Below, piece after piece: positions 49,228 to 58,497 of a stretch of 64,000 bases of DNA. A program made the position numbers and the translations under genes. The stretch is from positions 434,001-498,000 of the forward strand of contig CAZFEL010000001.1 in the NCBI GenBank assembly GCA_964517675.1, written 5' to 3'. Source of the stretch: Asbonarchaeum sp964517675 (lineage in GTDB: Archaea > Nanohalarchaeota > Nanosalinia > Nanosalinales > Nanoanaerosalinaceae). The notes beneath the pieces are model-generated. The model made no database searches. It saw only the letters and a program-made list of their open reading frames with translations, and was not told where the DNA came from. Each line of letters opens with the position of its first letter. Positions within the stretch are counted from its first letter, which is position 1.

Positions 49228-50898
49228 ATGCCCGAGCGTCTCACGATCGACAGCGACACCTGGGAGGAGCTCAAGACCGATCATGACCTCCCTGATACGT
49301 TCATCGAGGCCTTCGAACAGCGGACACGACGACAGGAGGATACGTTTTTCTTCGAGGCGAACCGGGAGATCATCCTCGTGGATCCCGGCTCCGAAACGCT
49401 CCGGACGCTTTCAAGCATCGCGCACCTCGAGAGCTCGACGGAGACACTGTACAAGTTCACCGTCGATGACATGGACGTCTGGAACTCCAGTAAGGATCTT
49501 GACGAGATGAAGGAAGCATTCCAGGAGATCCTCGGCGACCAGCCGTCGTTTTTCGAGTGGCTGGAGCGGACCTACGAGCGGCAGAACGTCTACACGATCA
49601 AGCGCGAGGGCAATGCCTTCGTGCTGGAGGCCTCATCGGCCGAGCGGATGGAGTACGCAAAACAGATCGATGACGTGGAGGAGAACCTTGTCATGGACCT
49701 GTCCGATACCAAGGCACGGATCGATTTCGGCTCGAAGTCCCGCGCGGCGATCAAGAAGGCCCTGATCCGGAAGGGCTACCCGGTCCAGGACGAGTACGAG
49801 TTCGATGAAGTCGATACATCGATCGGGGCCGACCTGACCTGTGAGCTCCGTGACTACCAGACCCAGATGCTCGAACAGGCCTGGGAGCGGAAGGCCTGTG
49901 TGCTCGCGAACCCATCAGGCTCGGGCAAGACTGTCACCGCGATCGCGATGATCGCGAAGGCCGATGCCCCGACCCTGATCCTGGTCCCCCAGCGGTCTCT
50001 GATCCCCCAGTGGAAAGAGGAGATCCTGGACAAGACATCGATCACCGAGGACCAGCTCGGGGAGTACCACGGCGATACGAAAGAGATGAACGATATCACG
50101 CTCGCGACATACCACATCGCCTCATCGAAGACCCCGCTGTTCCGGCAGGACTGGGGGCTGATCATCTTCGATGAGGTCCACCACATCCCCTCGAAGGTCT
50201 TCCGGAAGACGGCCGATCTCCAGTCCAAGCGCCGTCTGGGGCTGTCCGCCTCGCCTGTCCGGGAGGACTCGAAGGAGAAGGATATCTTCGCCCTGATCGG
50301 TCCGGAGATCGGCGGTGACTGGGGCTATTTCTTCCAGGAGGGTCATGTCCTCCGTCCTGAGGTGACGATCCACTTCGTGCCCTGGGACCCTGGCTACAGG
50401 CGGAAGTACGAGCAGGCAGAGGGCATCAAGAAACAGATCATCGCCTCGAAGAATCCCGAGAAACACGGCAAGCTCCGTGAGCTGCTGGATGCCCATGAGG
50501 GTGATAAGACGATCATCTTTGCGGACTGGCTCGACCAGGCGGAGAACCTCTCCGAGGAATTCGACATCGAGTTCATCACCGGGGAGACGCCCCACGATGA
50601 GCGCCAGGAGACGATCGAACGGTTCAGGAGAGGTGAGATCCAGCGCCTGATCATCTCCCGGATCGGTGATGAGGGCCTCGACATCCCTGATGCGGATACG
50701 ACGATCGTGATGAGCGGCCAGGGCGGCTCCCGGAGGCAGGCGACCCAGCGGGCAGGACGGGTGATGCGGCCGGAAGGCGATGCGAACGTCCACTTCGTCG
50801 CGACGAAAGGGAGCAACGAGGAGGACTTCGTCAAGCGCCAGATGCGGCTGATGAAGGAGAAAGGCATCGAGATCGGTGTCAGCGACATCCCGGAGTAA
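49228..50898 (+). CDS. XPB/Rad25-like SF2 DNA helicase
   Basis: 556 residues from the ATG at 49228 (a TTG-initiated frame starts at 49216). A Rad25-type N-terminal region is followed by RecA domain 1 with NPSGSGKT (Walker A), FDEVHHIPS (DEVH box) and LSASPVREDSKEKD, and RecA domain 2 with FADWLDQAENLSEEF, ISRIGDEGLDIPDADTTI and QRAGRVMRPEGDA (motif VI). Archaeal XPB often works with the nuclease Bax1, but no Bax1 gene is adjacent here. DNA repair role by inference. Confidence 0.9.
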   Translation: MPERLTIDSDTWEELKTDHDLPDTFIEAFEQRTRRQEDTFFFEANREIILVDPGSETLRTLSSIAHLESSTETLYKFTVDDMDVWNSSKDLDEMKEAFQEILGDQPSFFEWLERTYERQNVYTIKREGNAFVLEASSAERMEYAKQIDDVEENLVMDLSDTKARIDFGSKSRAAIKKALIRKGYPVQDEYEFDEVDTSIGADLTCELRDYQTQMLEQAWERKACVLANPSGSGKTVTAIAMIAKADAPTLILVPQRSLIPQWKEEILDKTSITEDQLGEYHGDTKEMNDITLATYHIASSKTPLFRQDWGLIIFDEVHHIPSKVFRKTADLQSKRRLGLSASPVREDSKEKDIFALIGPEIGGDWGYFFQEGHVLRPEVTIHFVPWDPGYRRKYEQAEGIKKQIIASKNPEKHGKLRELLDAHEGDKTIIFADWLDQAENLSEEFDIEFITGETPHDERQETIERFRRGEIQRLIISRIGDEGLDIPDADTTIVMSGQGGSRRQATQRAGRVMRPEGDANVHFVATKGSNEEDFVKRQMRLMKEKGIEIGVSDIPE

Positions 50899-50940
50899 AG
50901 CGTTTTAACCTCCGGCGCCCATCCGTGTCTGTGTTCTGCG

Positions 50941-52344
50941 ATGACAGGCGATGCTATGAAGGATCTGGAAGAGAAGCTCTCGTTCAACGCTGATTCTGGC
51001 TGGAAGGAGGATATCGATGAAGGAGTTCTCGAGGACCTCACGGGACGATACCGTCGGTTCCTCGCCGATGCAAAGACCGAGCGGGAGGCCGCGGCGGCGA
51101 TCATCGAGCGGGCCGAGGAGGAAGGGTTCGTCCCGCTGGAAGATGTCGATGATTTCGAGGAGGGTACGAAGGTCTATGCCGTCAACCGCGACAAGCAGGT
51201 CATCCTCGCGCGCTTAGGTGAGAGCCTGCTGGATGGGATCCGGATGACGGTCTCGCATATTGATTCCCCGCGTCTCGATGTCAAACAGAAGCCCCTGTAC
51301 GAGGATGCCGATCTTGCGCTTATGGATACGCATTACTATGGAGGTATCAAGAAGTACCAGTGGGTCAATGTTCCCCTCGCCCTCCACGGTGTCGTCATCG
51401 ACAGTGACGGGGAGGAGACCGAGATCACGATCGGGGAGGATGAGGACGATCCTGTCCTGCTCGTGCCTGACCTCCTCCCGCACCTGGGCAAGGACCAGCT
51501 GGAGAAGGAGCTGAAGGACGCGATCGAGGGCGAAGATCTCAACATCGTGGTCGGGAACATCCCGGTCGATGACGATGAGATCGAGGAGGCCGTCAAGCTG
51601 TCTGTCCTCCGGTACCTGGACGAGGAGTACGATCTGACGGAGGAGGACCTGGTCTCGGCCGAGATCGAGGCCGTCCCGGCCCTTGAGCCACGGGAGATGG
51701 GGCTGGACCGATCGATGATCGCTGCCTACGGCCAGGACGATAGGGGGCTGTCGTTCACGACGATGGAGGCCATCTTCGATGCTGATCCCGGGAAGACGGC
51801 GGTGGCCTGTTTCTTCGATAAGGAGGAGATCGGGAGCGAGGGCAACACGTCGGCCCAGAGTGCGTTCTTGGAGAAGTTCATCGGGGAGCTGCTTGATCTC
51901 GAAAGCATCAAGAGCCCCCACTCGGGGCTGCACCGTGTCTTCGATACGGTCGAGGCGCTGTCGACGGATGTCGCGGCGGCGGTCAACCCGACGTACAAGG
52001 ACGTCCACGACCAGAAAAACGCCATCAACCTCGGCCAGGGTGTCGCCGTTGTCAAGTTCACCGGCAGGGGCGGGAAGTACATGGCCAACGATGCCCACGC
52101 GGAGTTCGTCGGCAAGGTCCGGCGGCTGCTGAATGACAACGACGTGCCGTGGTATCCTGTCGAGCTTGGTAAGGTCGATCAGGGCGGTGGCGGGACGGTC
52201 GCGAAGTTCCTGGCCCGCCGCGGAGCTGATGTCCTTGATCTGGGCTTCTCGCTGCTCAGTATGCATTCGCCGTACGAGGTCTCATCGAAGGTGGATGTCT
52301 ATCACACGTTCCGGGCGTGCCGTGCCTTCTTCGAGGAATGCTAG
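50941..52344 (+). CDS. M18-family metalloaminopeptidase
   Basis: 467 residues. Zinc-site motifs: VSHIDSPRLDVKQKPLYE, the catalytic D-K-E-E-I-G-S in FFDKEEIGSEGNTSAQS, and a C-terminal SMHSPYEVSSKVD. M18 enzymes remove N-terminal acidic residues, useful in a proteome rich in Asp and Glu. An in-frame ATG at 50956 is possible. CGTTTTAACC at about 50905-50914 is a reasonable promoter. Confidence 0.92.
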   Translation: MTGDAMKDLEEKLSFNADSGWKEDIDEGVLEDLTGRYRRFLADAKTEREAAAAIIERAEEEGFVPLEDVDDFEEGTKVYAVNRDKQVILARLGESLLDGIRMTVSHIDSPRLDVKQKPLYEDADLALMDTHYYGGIKKYQWVNVPLALHGVVIDSDGEETEITIGEDEDDPVLLVPDLLPHLGKDQLEKELKDAIEGEDLNIVVGNIPVDDDEIEEAVKLSVLRYLDEEYDLTEEDLVSAEIEAVPALEPREMGLDRSMIAAYGQDDRGLSFTTMEAIFDADPGKTAVACFFDKEEIGSEGNTSAQSAFLEKFIGELLDLESIKSPHSGLHRVFDTVEALSTDVAAAVNPTYKDVHDQKNAINLGQGVAVVKFTGRGGKYMANDAHAEFVGKVRRLLNDNDVPWYPVELGKVDQGGGGTVAKFLARRGADVLDLGFSLLSMHSPYEVSSKVDVYHTFRACRAFFEEC

Positions 52345-52730
52345 CCGATCTGGACGCTGAATGAGCCGGCGACGTTGCGCTTGAACCACCAGATGACGGC
52401 CTTCCTGACCAGCGGCCGGGTGAACGGCAGCAGGACGAGGAACCCGATCGCATCGGTCAGGACACCGGGGGTGACCAGAAGGAGGGCCCCGCCGATGATC
52501 AGGAGGCTGTCGATGATCTCTGTATCGGGCATCCTGCCCTCCGAGACTGCCTGCTGTATCCGGCGCAGGTTGAGCCAGCTCTGGGTGCGGTACAGCACTG
52601 CCCCGGCGAACCCTGTCGCGATGATGATGATGAGTGTCTGGTAGATCCCGAGCCACTGGCCGAGCTGCAGGAGAACGAACAGATCGAGTGCTGGCACGAG
52701 GATGAAAAGGACAAAGAGTGTCCCGAGCAT
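52341..52730 (-). CDS. FxsA-family membrane protein
   Basis: 129 residues. Hydrophobic helices near 3-22 (LFVLFILVPALDLFVLLQLG), 28-50 and 75-95 (LIIGGALLLVTPGVLTDAIG). The GGALLLVTPGVLTDAIGF motif is typical of FxsA, a bacterial and archaeal membrane protein of unknown role first noticed as a suppressor of phage exclusion. Standalone gene, 3' end overlapping the aminopeptidase stop by 4 bp. Confidence 0.85.
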   Translation of the reverse strand: MLGTLFVLFILVPALDLFVLLQLGQWLGIYQTLIIIIATGFAGAVLYRTQSWLNLRRIQQAVSEGRMPDTEIIDSLLIIGGALLLVTPGVLTDAIGFLVLLPFTRPLVRKAVIWWFKRNVAGSFSVQIG

Positions 52731-52754
52731 GGTCTGGTTTCCGTCCGGATGCTT

Positions 52755-53030
52755 TTAAGACTGGAGCACTTCCTTGCTGAGCTCCTGTCCTTTCGCTTTC
52801 ATCCCGGAGAGGAATTCCGTGCCCCTGTCGGTTGTCCAGTAGACATCCTCGTCGGTCTCCATCAGGCCCTTCGCGACGAGGTTCCGCATGGCCCGTTCGA
52901 CCTCCTCGTTGTCATAGCTGTAGCCGTGTTCGCCGAGTTCGTCCGCCATCCAGTCGGGGTCGATCTTCTCGTCCTGGCCGTGATGGAGGATGTGCATCGA
53001 GACCATGCCGAGGTGCATCTCGTCGATCAT
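52755..53030 (-). CDS. winged-helix transcriptional regulator
   Basis: 91 residues from the ATG at 53030. Begins MIDEMHLGMVSMHILHHGQD and contains DPDWMADELGEHGYSYDNEE followed by VERAMRNLVAKGLMETDEDV, a compact winged-helix. The frame upstream to 53105 is not conserved-looking. Likely DNA-binding; target unknown. Confidence 0.65.
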   Translation of the reverse strand: MIDEMHLGMVSMHILHHGQDEKIDPDWMADELGEHGYSYDNEEVERAMRNLVAKGLMETDEDVYWTTDRGTEFLSGMKAKGQELSKEVLQS

Positions 53031-53109
53031 CGTGTCACCGCTGTGTTGTTGGTGTCCGCGGGTTAAGAGTCTTTGCTCATCTTGATAAACGGCCGCGACC
53101 AACATCCGG

Positions 53110-54111
53110 GTGATGGTCCGTCGCCTGGACGCACTCGGGTTCGTCCTGCTGGCAGCGTCTATCTATCTACTCATGCCGCTGTCGGATGCTATCGTGATGG
53201 GGGCGATCACGGCCTACGGGCTCCGTGTCCTGGTCGAGCGTCTCTCGACCGTGATCGACCGCCAGATCGTGGAGTACGCGCTGTTAGGGGGGCTGGTCCT
53301 TGTCACGACGACCGGGATGTATCTGCTGGTCACGAACGTCTCTGCGGTGACGGTGGAGCTTATCCGGCTGACACAGTCGATGATATCGAGTATCCAGGCG
53401 TTCCTGGAGCCGTACAACATCCCGATGGTCTCGGAATATCTCTCCCAGTCTCTCTCGGCGATCAGCGGGTTCATCAGGTCGGTGCTGTTCGAGATAGCGG
53501 CTTCCCTGCCGTCTGTCGTCCTGGAGCTTCTGACGTTCTTCCTGGTGGTGTATTACCTGTACCGGCGGGGGGACGAGCTCGCCGCGTCCCTGGATGATAT
53601 GATAGGGCGGCTCCCGGATGAGGAGGCTGAGAGCCTCAGGAAGGTCCGGGAGTCTATCACATCCCTGGTACGGAATGTCTTCGTTGTCTATGGTTCGTTC
53701 GGATCGATCATGGCGACCGTCGGTGCTGTCGGGTATTACGTTATCGGTCTGTTCGTGATGGGTGAACCTGTGCCGTTTTTCTGGGCGTGGGGTATCCTGA
53801 TCGGTATCGCGGCGTTCCTCGAGGGGGTCGGGTCCTTTGTGTTCACAGGTCCGCTGATGATCTATTACTTCGCTGTCGGGGAGGTCTGGATGACGTTCTG
53901 GCTGTTGATGTTCCAGGCGACGTTCCTCGGTATCCTGCCGGCTGTGATGCTTCCCTACATCGGATCATCGCGGCTGCAGGAGTCGTTTTTCACGATGATG
54001 CTCGGGCTGATCGCGGGGCCGATGGTCTTCGGGCTGAAGGGGATCGTGCTCGGACCGGTGTTCATCATCACGCTGAAGGATCTGGTACTGGCCCGGTTCG
54101 ATGCGGTCTGA
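53110..54111 (+). CDS. AI-2E family transporter-like membrane protein
   Basis: 333 residues with about eight membrane helices. The central motif GMYLLVTNVSAVTVELIRLT and the PEFR-type region LPDEEAESLRKVRESITSLV, followed by VGYYVIGLFVMGEPVPFFWA and FGLKGIVLGPVF, fit PF01594 (AI-2E/YdiK/UPF0118). Substrates are unknown; some act as Na+/H+ antiporters or exporters. Confidence 0.88.
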   Translation: MMVRRLDALGFVLLAASIYLLMPLSDAIVMGAITAYGLRVLVERLSTVIDRQIVEYALLGGLVLVTTTGMYLLVTNVSAVTVELIRLTQSMISSIQAFLEPYNIPMVSEYLSQSLSAISGFIRSVLFEIAASLPSVVLELLTFFLVVYYLYRRGDELAASLDDMIGRLPDEEAESLRKVRESITSLVRNVFVVYGSFGSIMATVGAVGYYVIGLFVMGEPVPFFWAWGILIGIAAFLEGVGSFVFTGPLMIYYFAVGEVWMTFWLLMFQATFLGILPAVMLPYIGSSRLQESFFTMMLGLIAGPMVFGLKGIVLGPVFIITLKDLVLARFDAV

Positions 54112-54153
54112 GGCCCCGTCAAGCTTAAGTGTCTCCACGGACAAGACCGGTCC

Positions 54154-54306
54154 ATGACGGAGGAAAAGGTCATTAAGGTCCAGGTCGAACACCATCTCTC
54201 CCCGAAGTCCGAGCAGTTCATCAAGGAGGTCACCTACGAGGTCATCGACCAGCTGACACAGGAGATGAAGGAGTTCTCCAGGACGTATGCGGCACAGCAG
54301 AACTGA
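54154..54306 (+). CDS. 50-residue hydrophilic protein
   Basis: Too short for the usual length limits. From ATG 54154: MTEEKVIKVQVEHHLSPKSE, then QFIKEVTYEVIDQLTQEMKE, ending YAAQQN at the TGA 54306. A strand-then-helix pattern. GCTTAAGT at about 54123-54130 lies 28 bp upstream, as for a leaderless gene. Function unknown. Confidence 0.6.
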   Translation: MTEEKVIKVQVEHHLSPKSEQFIKEVTYEVIDQLTQEMKEFSRTYAAQQN

Positions 54307-54318
54307 GGTGACTCGAGG

Positions 54319-54600
54319 ATGGACTGGTTCACACTGGCGCTTGCACTGGGATCGGCAGCGATGATAACAGCTGCAGCGGTATTCGTGTTCCTGTTCGCCT
54401 CTGAGTTCTTCATGCAGCAACCGTACTACGAATGGGCTGTGATCGCGTCAGGGATGGTGGTGTTCGCTGGCTCGGTCGCGGCCTCCCCGTTCGTCTCCGG
54501 GATCATGACGGATATCGTGGCTGGAGGGGTGCTTGTCGGTGCGACAGGGACGGCTGCCGGGTTCGGGCAGGCATACAGGCGATCAGCGGGTGGTATCTGA
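54319..54600 (+). CDS. small membrane protein, three helices
   Basis: 93 residues, MDWFTLALALGSAAMITAAA at the N-terminus, with hydrophobic helices near 4-30, 40-55 and 65-85. It lies 12 bp downstream of the 50-residue gene and overlaps the next membrane-protein gene, so the three are probably one operon. Family not recognised. Confidence 0.6.
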   Translation: MDWFTLALALGSAAMITAAAVFVFLFASEFFMQQPYYEWAVIASGMVVFAGSVAASPFVSGIMTDIVAGGVLVGATGTAAGFGQAYRRSAGGI

Positions 54601-54890
54601 TGACCGTCGTCCTCGCCGCTCTCTATGGACTGTCCGCGATCATGCTCGGGGCAGCTGCCGTGTTTGCCTTCCTGTTCTACCGCGATTTCTTTGCCTCCGA
54701 ATCGTTCCCGCTGGAGTGGAACCTGCTTCTCGCGGGGATGGCGGGTGTATCGATATCGTCAGCCCTCAGGGCGGGCGATGCTGTCCTCGATGTCGGCGTG
54801 CTGAAGCCGGCTACGGCAGTGGTCCTCGTGCTCGGATCCGCGCTGCTGGTGGTCGCAGGGTTCATCCTGTGGGACAAGTTCCGGCTGTGA
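54600..54890 (+). CDS. small membrane protein, three helices
   Basis: 96 residues from the ATG at 54600, overlapping the previous stop by one base (TGATG). Helices near 3-26 (VLAALYGLSAIMLGAAAVFA), 44-60 and 68-90. Similar in size and helix layout to its neighbour, so the two may be a diverged duplicate pair or two halves of one complex. Followed 5 bp later by the RNase P gene. Confidence 0.62.
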   Translation: MTVVLAALYGLSAIMLGAAAVFAFLFYRDFFASESFPLEWNLLLAGMAGVSISSALRAGDAVLDVGVLKPATAVVLVLGSALLVVAGFILWDKFRL

Positions 54891-54895
54891 GACCG

Positions 54896-55198
54896 ATGGA
54901 TGAGGACGAGATAGCCCGCGAGCGGATCGATATCCTGTTCGAGCAGGCCGAGAAACAGTACGACGAGCACCCGGAGCGGGCTGACAGGTACGTCGATCTG
55001 GCCCGGACGATCGCGATGAAATACACCCTCTCGCTGCCGCGGGAGTACCGGATGCGGTTCTGCTCGGACTGTGGCACCTACCTGGTCCCCGGCAGCAACG
55101 CCCGCGTCCGTCTGGACGCGGAGACAGAGACCAAGATCATCACCTGCGAGGAGTGTGGCTCCAGAATGCGGTTCCCGTATTCAGATGATGAAGAGTGA
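54896..55198 (+). CDS. rnp4: RNase P protein component 4 (Rpp21)
   Basis: 100 residues. Helical N-terminus (ERIDILFEQAEKQYDEHPER, then DRYVDLARTIAMKYTLSLPR) followed by a four-cysteine zinc ribbon, RFCSDCGTYLVPGSNARVRL and ITCEECGSRMRFPY. This is the archaeal Rpp21/Rpr2 pattern; the protein works with the catalytic RNA in tRNA 5' processing. The gene converges on the presenilin-like gene with 18 bp of overlap. Confidence 0.93.
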   Translation: MDEDEIARERIDILFEQAEKQYDEHPERADRYVDLARTIAMKYTLSLPREYRMRFCSDCGTYLVPGSNARVRLDAETETKIITCEECGSRMRFPYSDDEE

Positions 55199-56011
55199 GA
55201 GCAGCCACGCGATGACGGCCCCGCCCCCGACGATCGGGATGGCGGGGTAGAATGTGTCCTTCTCGGCGCGGTCCATCAGGACTGCCAGCCCCACGGCGGC
55301 CCCGAGGGATGCTGCCAGTGCTGAGGTGACTCCGTACAGTTTCAGCAGGCTGATCGAGAACATCATCGGGACGATGATGTCGCCGCCCCCGACAACCCCG
55401 ATCTGCGTGCCGTCGGAGCTGCTCTCGTCGGTGATGTCCTCCGAGAGATCCTCGAAGTCACCGTTTTTCGGGTAGACGATTCCCATGAAGGTGCCTGTCG
55501 AGAGCCCGCCCTCGACCAGCGACAGCATATGCTTGGTGAAAAAAACCGCAACGATGTCATAGAGTGCGAGGACACCGATGAATATTAGGGCCGGGCGGAC
55601 ACCGAGCATCGTCCCGAACAGTGCCCCGGCACCCGCGTACGAGAAGGTATCGAGGACGTTGCGGGTCCAGTAGTCCTTCGTGAAGTATTTGATCGTGAAC
55701 ACGGCCGCTGCCAGGCCGACGGCGATCCCTGTCGGGAAAAAGACCATGAAAAAGATGAGGGTTGTCAGGAAAAGCGCCGAGAAGTACCATCCCTTGATGA
55801 TGCGGTCCATCTTGAGCTTGTACAGGCCGATCATCAGCGCGGTGGCGACACCGATCATCAGGAACAGGTTGATGCCCGAGCCGGGGCTGGAATTGACCGC
55901 TGCCGTGCCCTGGGCCACGACGCTGTCCTGGAGTATGATGCCGGCGGTGATACCGTAGATATGGCTGAGCCCGAACAGGCCAAGAACCTCGAGGTTCGTC
56001 TTCTCGAGCAT
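55181..56011 (-). CDS. presenilin-like intramembrane aspartyl protease (A22/DUF1119)
   Basis: 276 residues with about nine membrane helices. The two catalytic motifs are visible: YD in FIGVLALYDIVAVFFTKH and GxGD in VGGGDIIVPMMFSISLL. The PAL motif is replaced by PAIP in FYPAIPIVGGGAVIAW. It cleaves membrane proteins within the bilayer, likely including signal-peptide remnants. A GTTTAAAC element (about 56033-56040) is 25 bp upstream, so leaderless. Confidence 0.9.
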   Translation of the reverse strand: MLEKTNLEVLGLFGLSHIYGITAGIILQDSVVAQGTAAVNSSPGSGINLFLMIGVATALMIGLYKLKMDRIIKGWYFSALFLTTLIFFMVFFPTGIAVGLAAAVFTIKYFTKDYWTRNVLDTFSYAGAGALFGTMLGVRPALIFIGVLALYDIVAVFFTKHMLSLVEGGLSTGTFMGIVYPKNGDFEDLSEDITDESSSDGTQIGVVGGGDIIVPMMFSISLLKLYGVTSALAASLGAAVGLAVLMDRAEKDTFYPAIPIVGGGAVIAWLLSLFII

Positions 56012-56052
56012 ATACGTGCCTTCATGGCTGGAGGTTTAAACAACATCCGGCC

Positions 56053-56064
56053 GTGTTAAAAAGC
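56053..56064 (+). promoter_or_regulatory. TATA box of the Trm-G10/RNase Z operon
   Basis: GTGTTAAAAAGC is centred 26 bp before the ATG at 56085, adjacent to the divergent presenilin-like promoter at about 56033-56040. Confidence 0.55.
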
Positions 56065-56084
56065 TGCTCGGGCATACCCTGTCT

Positions 56085-57071
56085 ATGCGGTACTGTGCGT
56101 TACTGTCAGGCGAGCACGAGTCCCTTCCCCGTGCGGAGCTGCTCTCGGTCATCGGGGTTGGTGATGAGGGCTGGGAGTTGGAGGCAGCACTCGGACGGCT
56201 CCTTATCGTCGAGGCCGACGGGCTTGAGGGGTCCAGGCTGGCGATGACCCACGAGACAGGAGAGGTCCTGGTAAGGACGGGTCTTGAAGATCTCGATAGG
56301 CTCCGTGAGGCTGTCCCGGCCTTCGAGGGGGCCTTCGCCGTCAGGGTCCGCAACGCGGGTGACCGCAACCTGGAGCGGGAGATCGGTTCCATGATCCAGG
56401 ATGTCTCGGGCGAAGAGGTGGACCTCGAGGAACCCGATGTCTGGTTCCGCGTCCACGTCCACGAGGATGAGGCTGTCCTGTACCGGCTGCTGGAGGACAT
56501 CGATACCGGTGCCTTCGAGGGCCGCCGCAGCCATCTCCGCCCGTTCTCCTCGCCGGTGTCCCTCCACCCGAAGCTGGCGCGGGCGATGGTCAACCTCGCC
56601 GGTCTCGAGCGTGGTGATGCGGTGCTGGACCCGATGTGTGGGACCGGTGGCATCCTGATCGAGGCCGGACTGATCGGGATGGAGGTCCATGGACGCGATA
56701 TCGAGACCGAGATGATCGAGGGCTGCAGAAAGAACCTCAGTGCCTTCGACGTAGATGGTGATATCCGGCAGGGCGCGATAGGTGATCTCGACGGCTCCTT
56801 CGATGCTGACGTCGATGCGGTCGTCTCGGATCTTCCGTACGGCCGGGCATCGCCGAAGGAAGGCGATGGTCTCGTCCGGACCTTCCTCGAGCAGGCCAGG
56901 CAGGTCTGTGACGGACCTATCGTGGTGATGACCGACCGGGTGGAGATCGAGGGCAGGGAGCCTGACTTCTCGATCTATGTGCACAAGAGCCTCTCCCGGC
57001 ACCTGTACGTCGTCGAGCAGGGGGCGGAACCGTTAAAACCGTTGGACGCGACAACGGGGACAGGCCCATGA
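56085..57071 (+). CDS. tRNA (guanine10-N2)-dimethyltransferase Trm-G10
   Basis: 328 residues: an N-terminal THUMP domain, then a class I methyltransferase with LDPMCGTGGILIEAGLIGME (SAM motif) and SDLPYGRAS (D-L-P-Y catalytic motif). Archaeal Trm-G10 makes m2G/m2,2G at tRNA position 10. The stop overlaps the RNase Z start (ATGA), so the two tRNA-processing genes are coupled. Confidence 0.93.
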   Translation: MRYCALLSGEHESLPRAELLSVIGVGDEGWELEAALGRLLIVEADGLEGSRLAMTHETGEVLVRTGLEDLDRLREAVPAFEGAFAVRVRNAGDRNLEREIGSMIQDVSGEEVDLEEPDVWFRVHVHEDEAVLYRLLEDIDTGAFEGRRSHLRPFSSPVSLHPKLARAMVNLAGLERGDAVLDPMCGTGGILIEAGLIGMEVHGRDIETEMIEGCRKNLSAFDVDGDIRQGAIGDLDGSFDADVDAVVSDLPYGRASPKEGDGLVRTFLEQARQVCDGPIVVMTDRVEIEGREPDFSIYVHKSLSRHLYVVEQGAEPLKPLDATTGTGP

Positions 57072-57988
57072 TCGAGTTCTACACGCTCGGTACCTCCTCG
57101 GCGGTCCCGACCTCCCGGCGGAACCTCGCTTCGAACCTGCTATCGTTCCAGGGCGAGAAGATGCTGTTCGACTGCGGGGAGGGCACCCAGCGGTCGCTGA
57201 TGCATCACCAGCTCGGGCTTATGGATATCGATAAGATCTTCATAACGCACTGGCACGCCGATCACTTCTCGGGACTGCTGGGACTGGTCCAGACGCTGGG
57301 CATGGAGGGACGGGACAGGCCGCTGTATATCTACGGGCCGCCGGGGACGGAAGCGTTCACGAAGGATCTGCTGGAGCTCGGATACTTCGAGCGACACTAC
57401 GAGCTGTACGTGGATGATATGCAGCCCGGTGATGCGGTCCAGGGCGATGATTATGAGGTCAAGGCCTTCCGGACGGACCACGGTGTCCCGTCCGTCGGGT
57501 TCGTCTTCGAGGAAGACAGCAAGCGGAAGGCCTCCCGCGAGCGGATGGATGAACTGGGGCTGGAGCCGTCCCCAAAGATCGGGAGGCTCAAAGATGGGGA
57601 GACCGTCGAGATCGACGGGCGGACCATCGAGCCGGATGATGTCATCCGGGAGGTCCCGGGCCGGAAGATCGTCTACACCGGGGATACGGAGTACTCCGAG
57701 CGGGTCATCGAGGCCGCCGAGGGGGCCGACCTGCTGGTCCATGAGGCGACGTTCGCCCAGCACCTCCTCGATGAGGGTCGGTACGGGCACACCTCCGCCA
57801 GGCAGGCCGCGATGGTCGCGAACAAGGCCGGCGTGGAGCGTCTTGTCATGACCCATTTCTCCCGTCGGTACGACCACGAGACGGACAAACTGCTCCAGGA
57901 GGCCATGGAGGTCTTCGAGAACGTGGAGGCGGCCGAGGACGGTGATGCCTACGAGGTACGACCGCACAGGCCGGAGGGACAGGGATGA
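57068..57988 (+). CDS. rnz: ribonuclease Z
   Basis: Cuts tRNA precursors at the 3' end so that CCA can be added. The 306-residue metallo-beta-lactamase protein has TSSAVPTSRRNLASNLLSFQ and the zinc motif ITHWHADHFSGLLGL (H-x-H-x-D-H), later VYTGDTEYSE, LVHEATF and a final MTHFSRRY. Full archaeal length with the exosite insertion. It overlaps Trm-G10 upstream and the next gene downstream. Confidence 0.96.
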   Translation: MIEFYTLGTSSAVPTSRRNLASNLLSFQGEKMLFDCGEGTQRSLMHHQLGLMDIDKIFITHWHADHFSGLLGLVQTLGMEGRDRPLYIYGPPGTEAFTKDLLELGYFERHYELYVDDMQPGDAVQGDDYEVKAFRTDHGVPSVGFVFEEDSKRKASRERMDELGLEPSPKIGRLKDGETVEIDGRTIEPDDVIREVPGRKIVYTGDTEYSERVIEAAEGADLLVHEATFAQHLLDEGRYGHTSARQAAMVANKAGVERLVMTHFSRRYDHETDKLLQEAMEVFENVEAAEDGDAYEVRPHRPEGQG

Positions 57989-58497
57989 CGGATCTGGTGA
58001 TCGAGGACGGGGACCTGGACCTCCTCGAGGCCAGGCCAGCTATCTCGATCGAGGAAAACGATGCGATGGTCGAGGTCACGGCCGAGACCGAGGGAGATGT
58101 CTCCGTGCTGCCGTGGCTGGTCATCGAGTCGGGTGTCCTGCCGGAGGCGTTCCAGATGTCGATGGCGTGTATCGTGCCGTACTTCTTCGAGTCGATCCTC
58201 CGGGAGGCGGATGTGGATTTCTCCTACACGGAGATGAATGGATCGGTGTTCGAGCCGGACAGGGACTACTCCTCGGCGGTCCGGTTCTACCTCCAGCGGA
58301 AGGATCTGCCGGGGCTGTTGAGGAAGGTCAGGACGACAGGGGCCTTCGATATCTATGATATCATCATCCAGCTGCCGGAGGAGCGGGATATCGTCCTCCA
58401 GCACGAGGACCGGCTTGGCCTGGTCGGGTTCGAGGAGGACGCGATCGATGCGATGGTCGAGCGGTGGGAGAACCGCCTCGATGAGGAGCTTGACTGA
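57985..58497 (+). CDS. acidic hypothetical protein of the RNase Z operon
   Basis: 170 residues. Alternating strands at the start (DLLEARPAISIEENDAMVEV) and a conserved-looking SMACIVPYFFESILREADVD centre, then AFDIYDIIIQLPEERDIVLQ. No catalytic motif or membrane helix. Coupled to RNase Z by an ATGA overlap, so an RNA-related role is likely but unproven. Family not recognised. Confidence 0.65.
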   Translation: MTDLVIEDGDLDLLEARPAISIEENDAMVEVTAETEGDVSVLPWLVIESGVLPEAFQMSMACIVPYFFESILREADVDFSYTEMNGSVFEPDRDYSSAVRFYLQRKDLPGLLRKVRTTGAFDIYDIIIQLPEERDIVLQHEDRLGLVGFEEDAIDAMVERWENRLDEELD

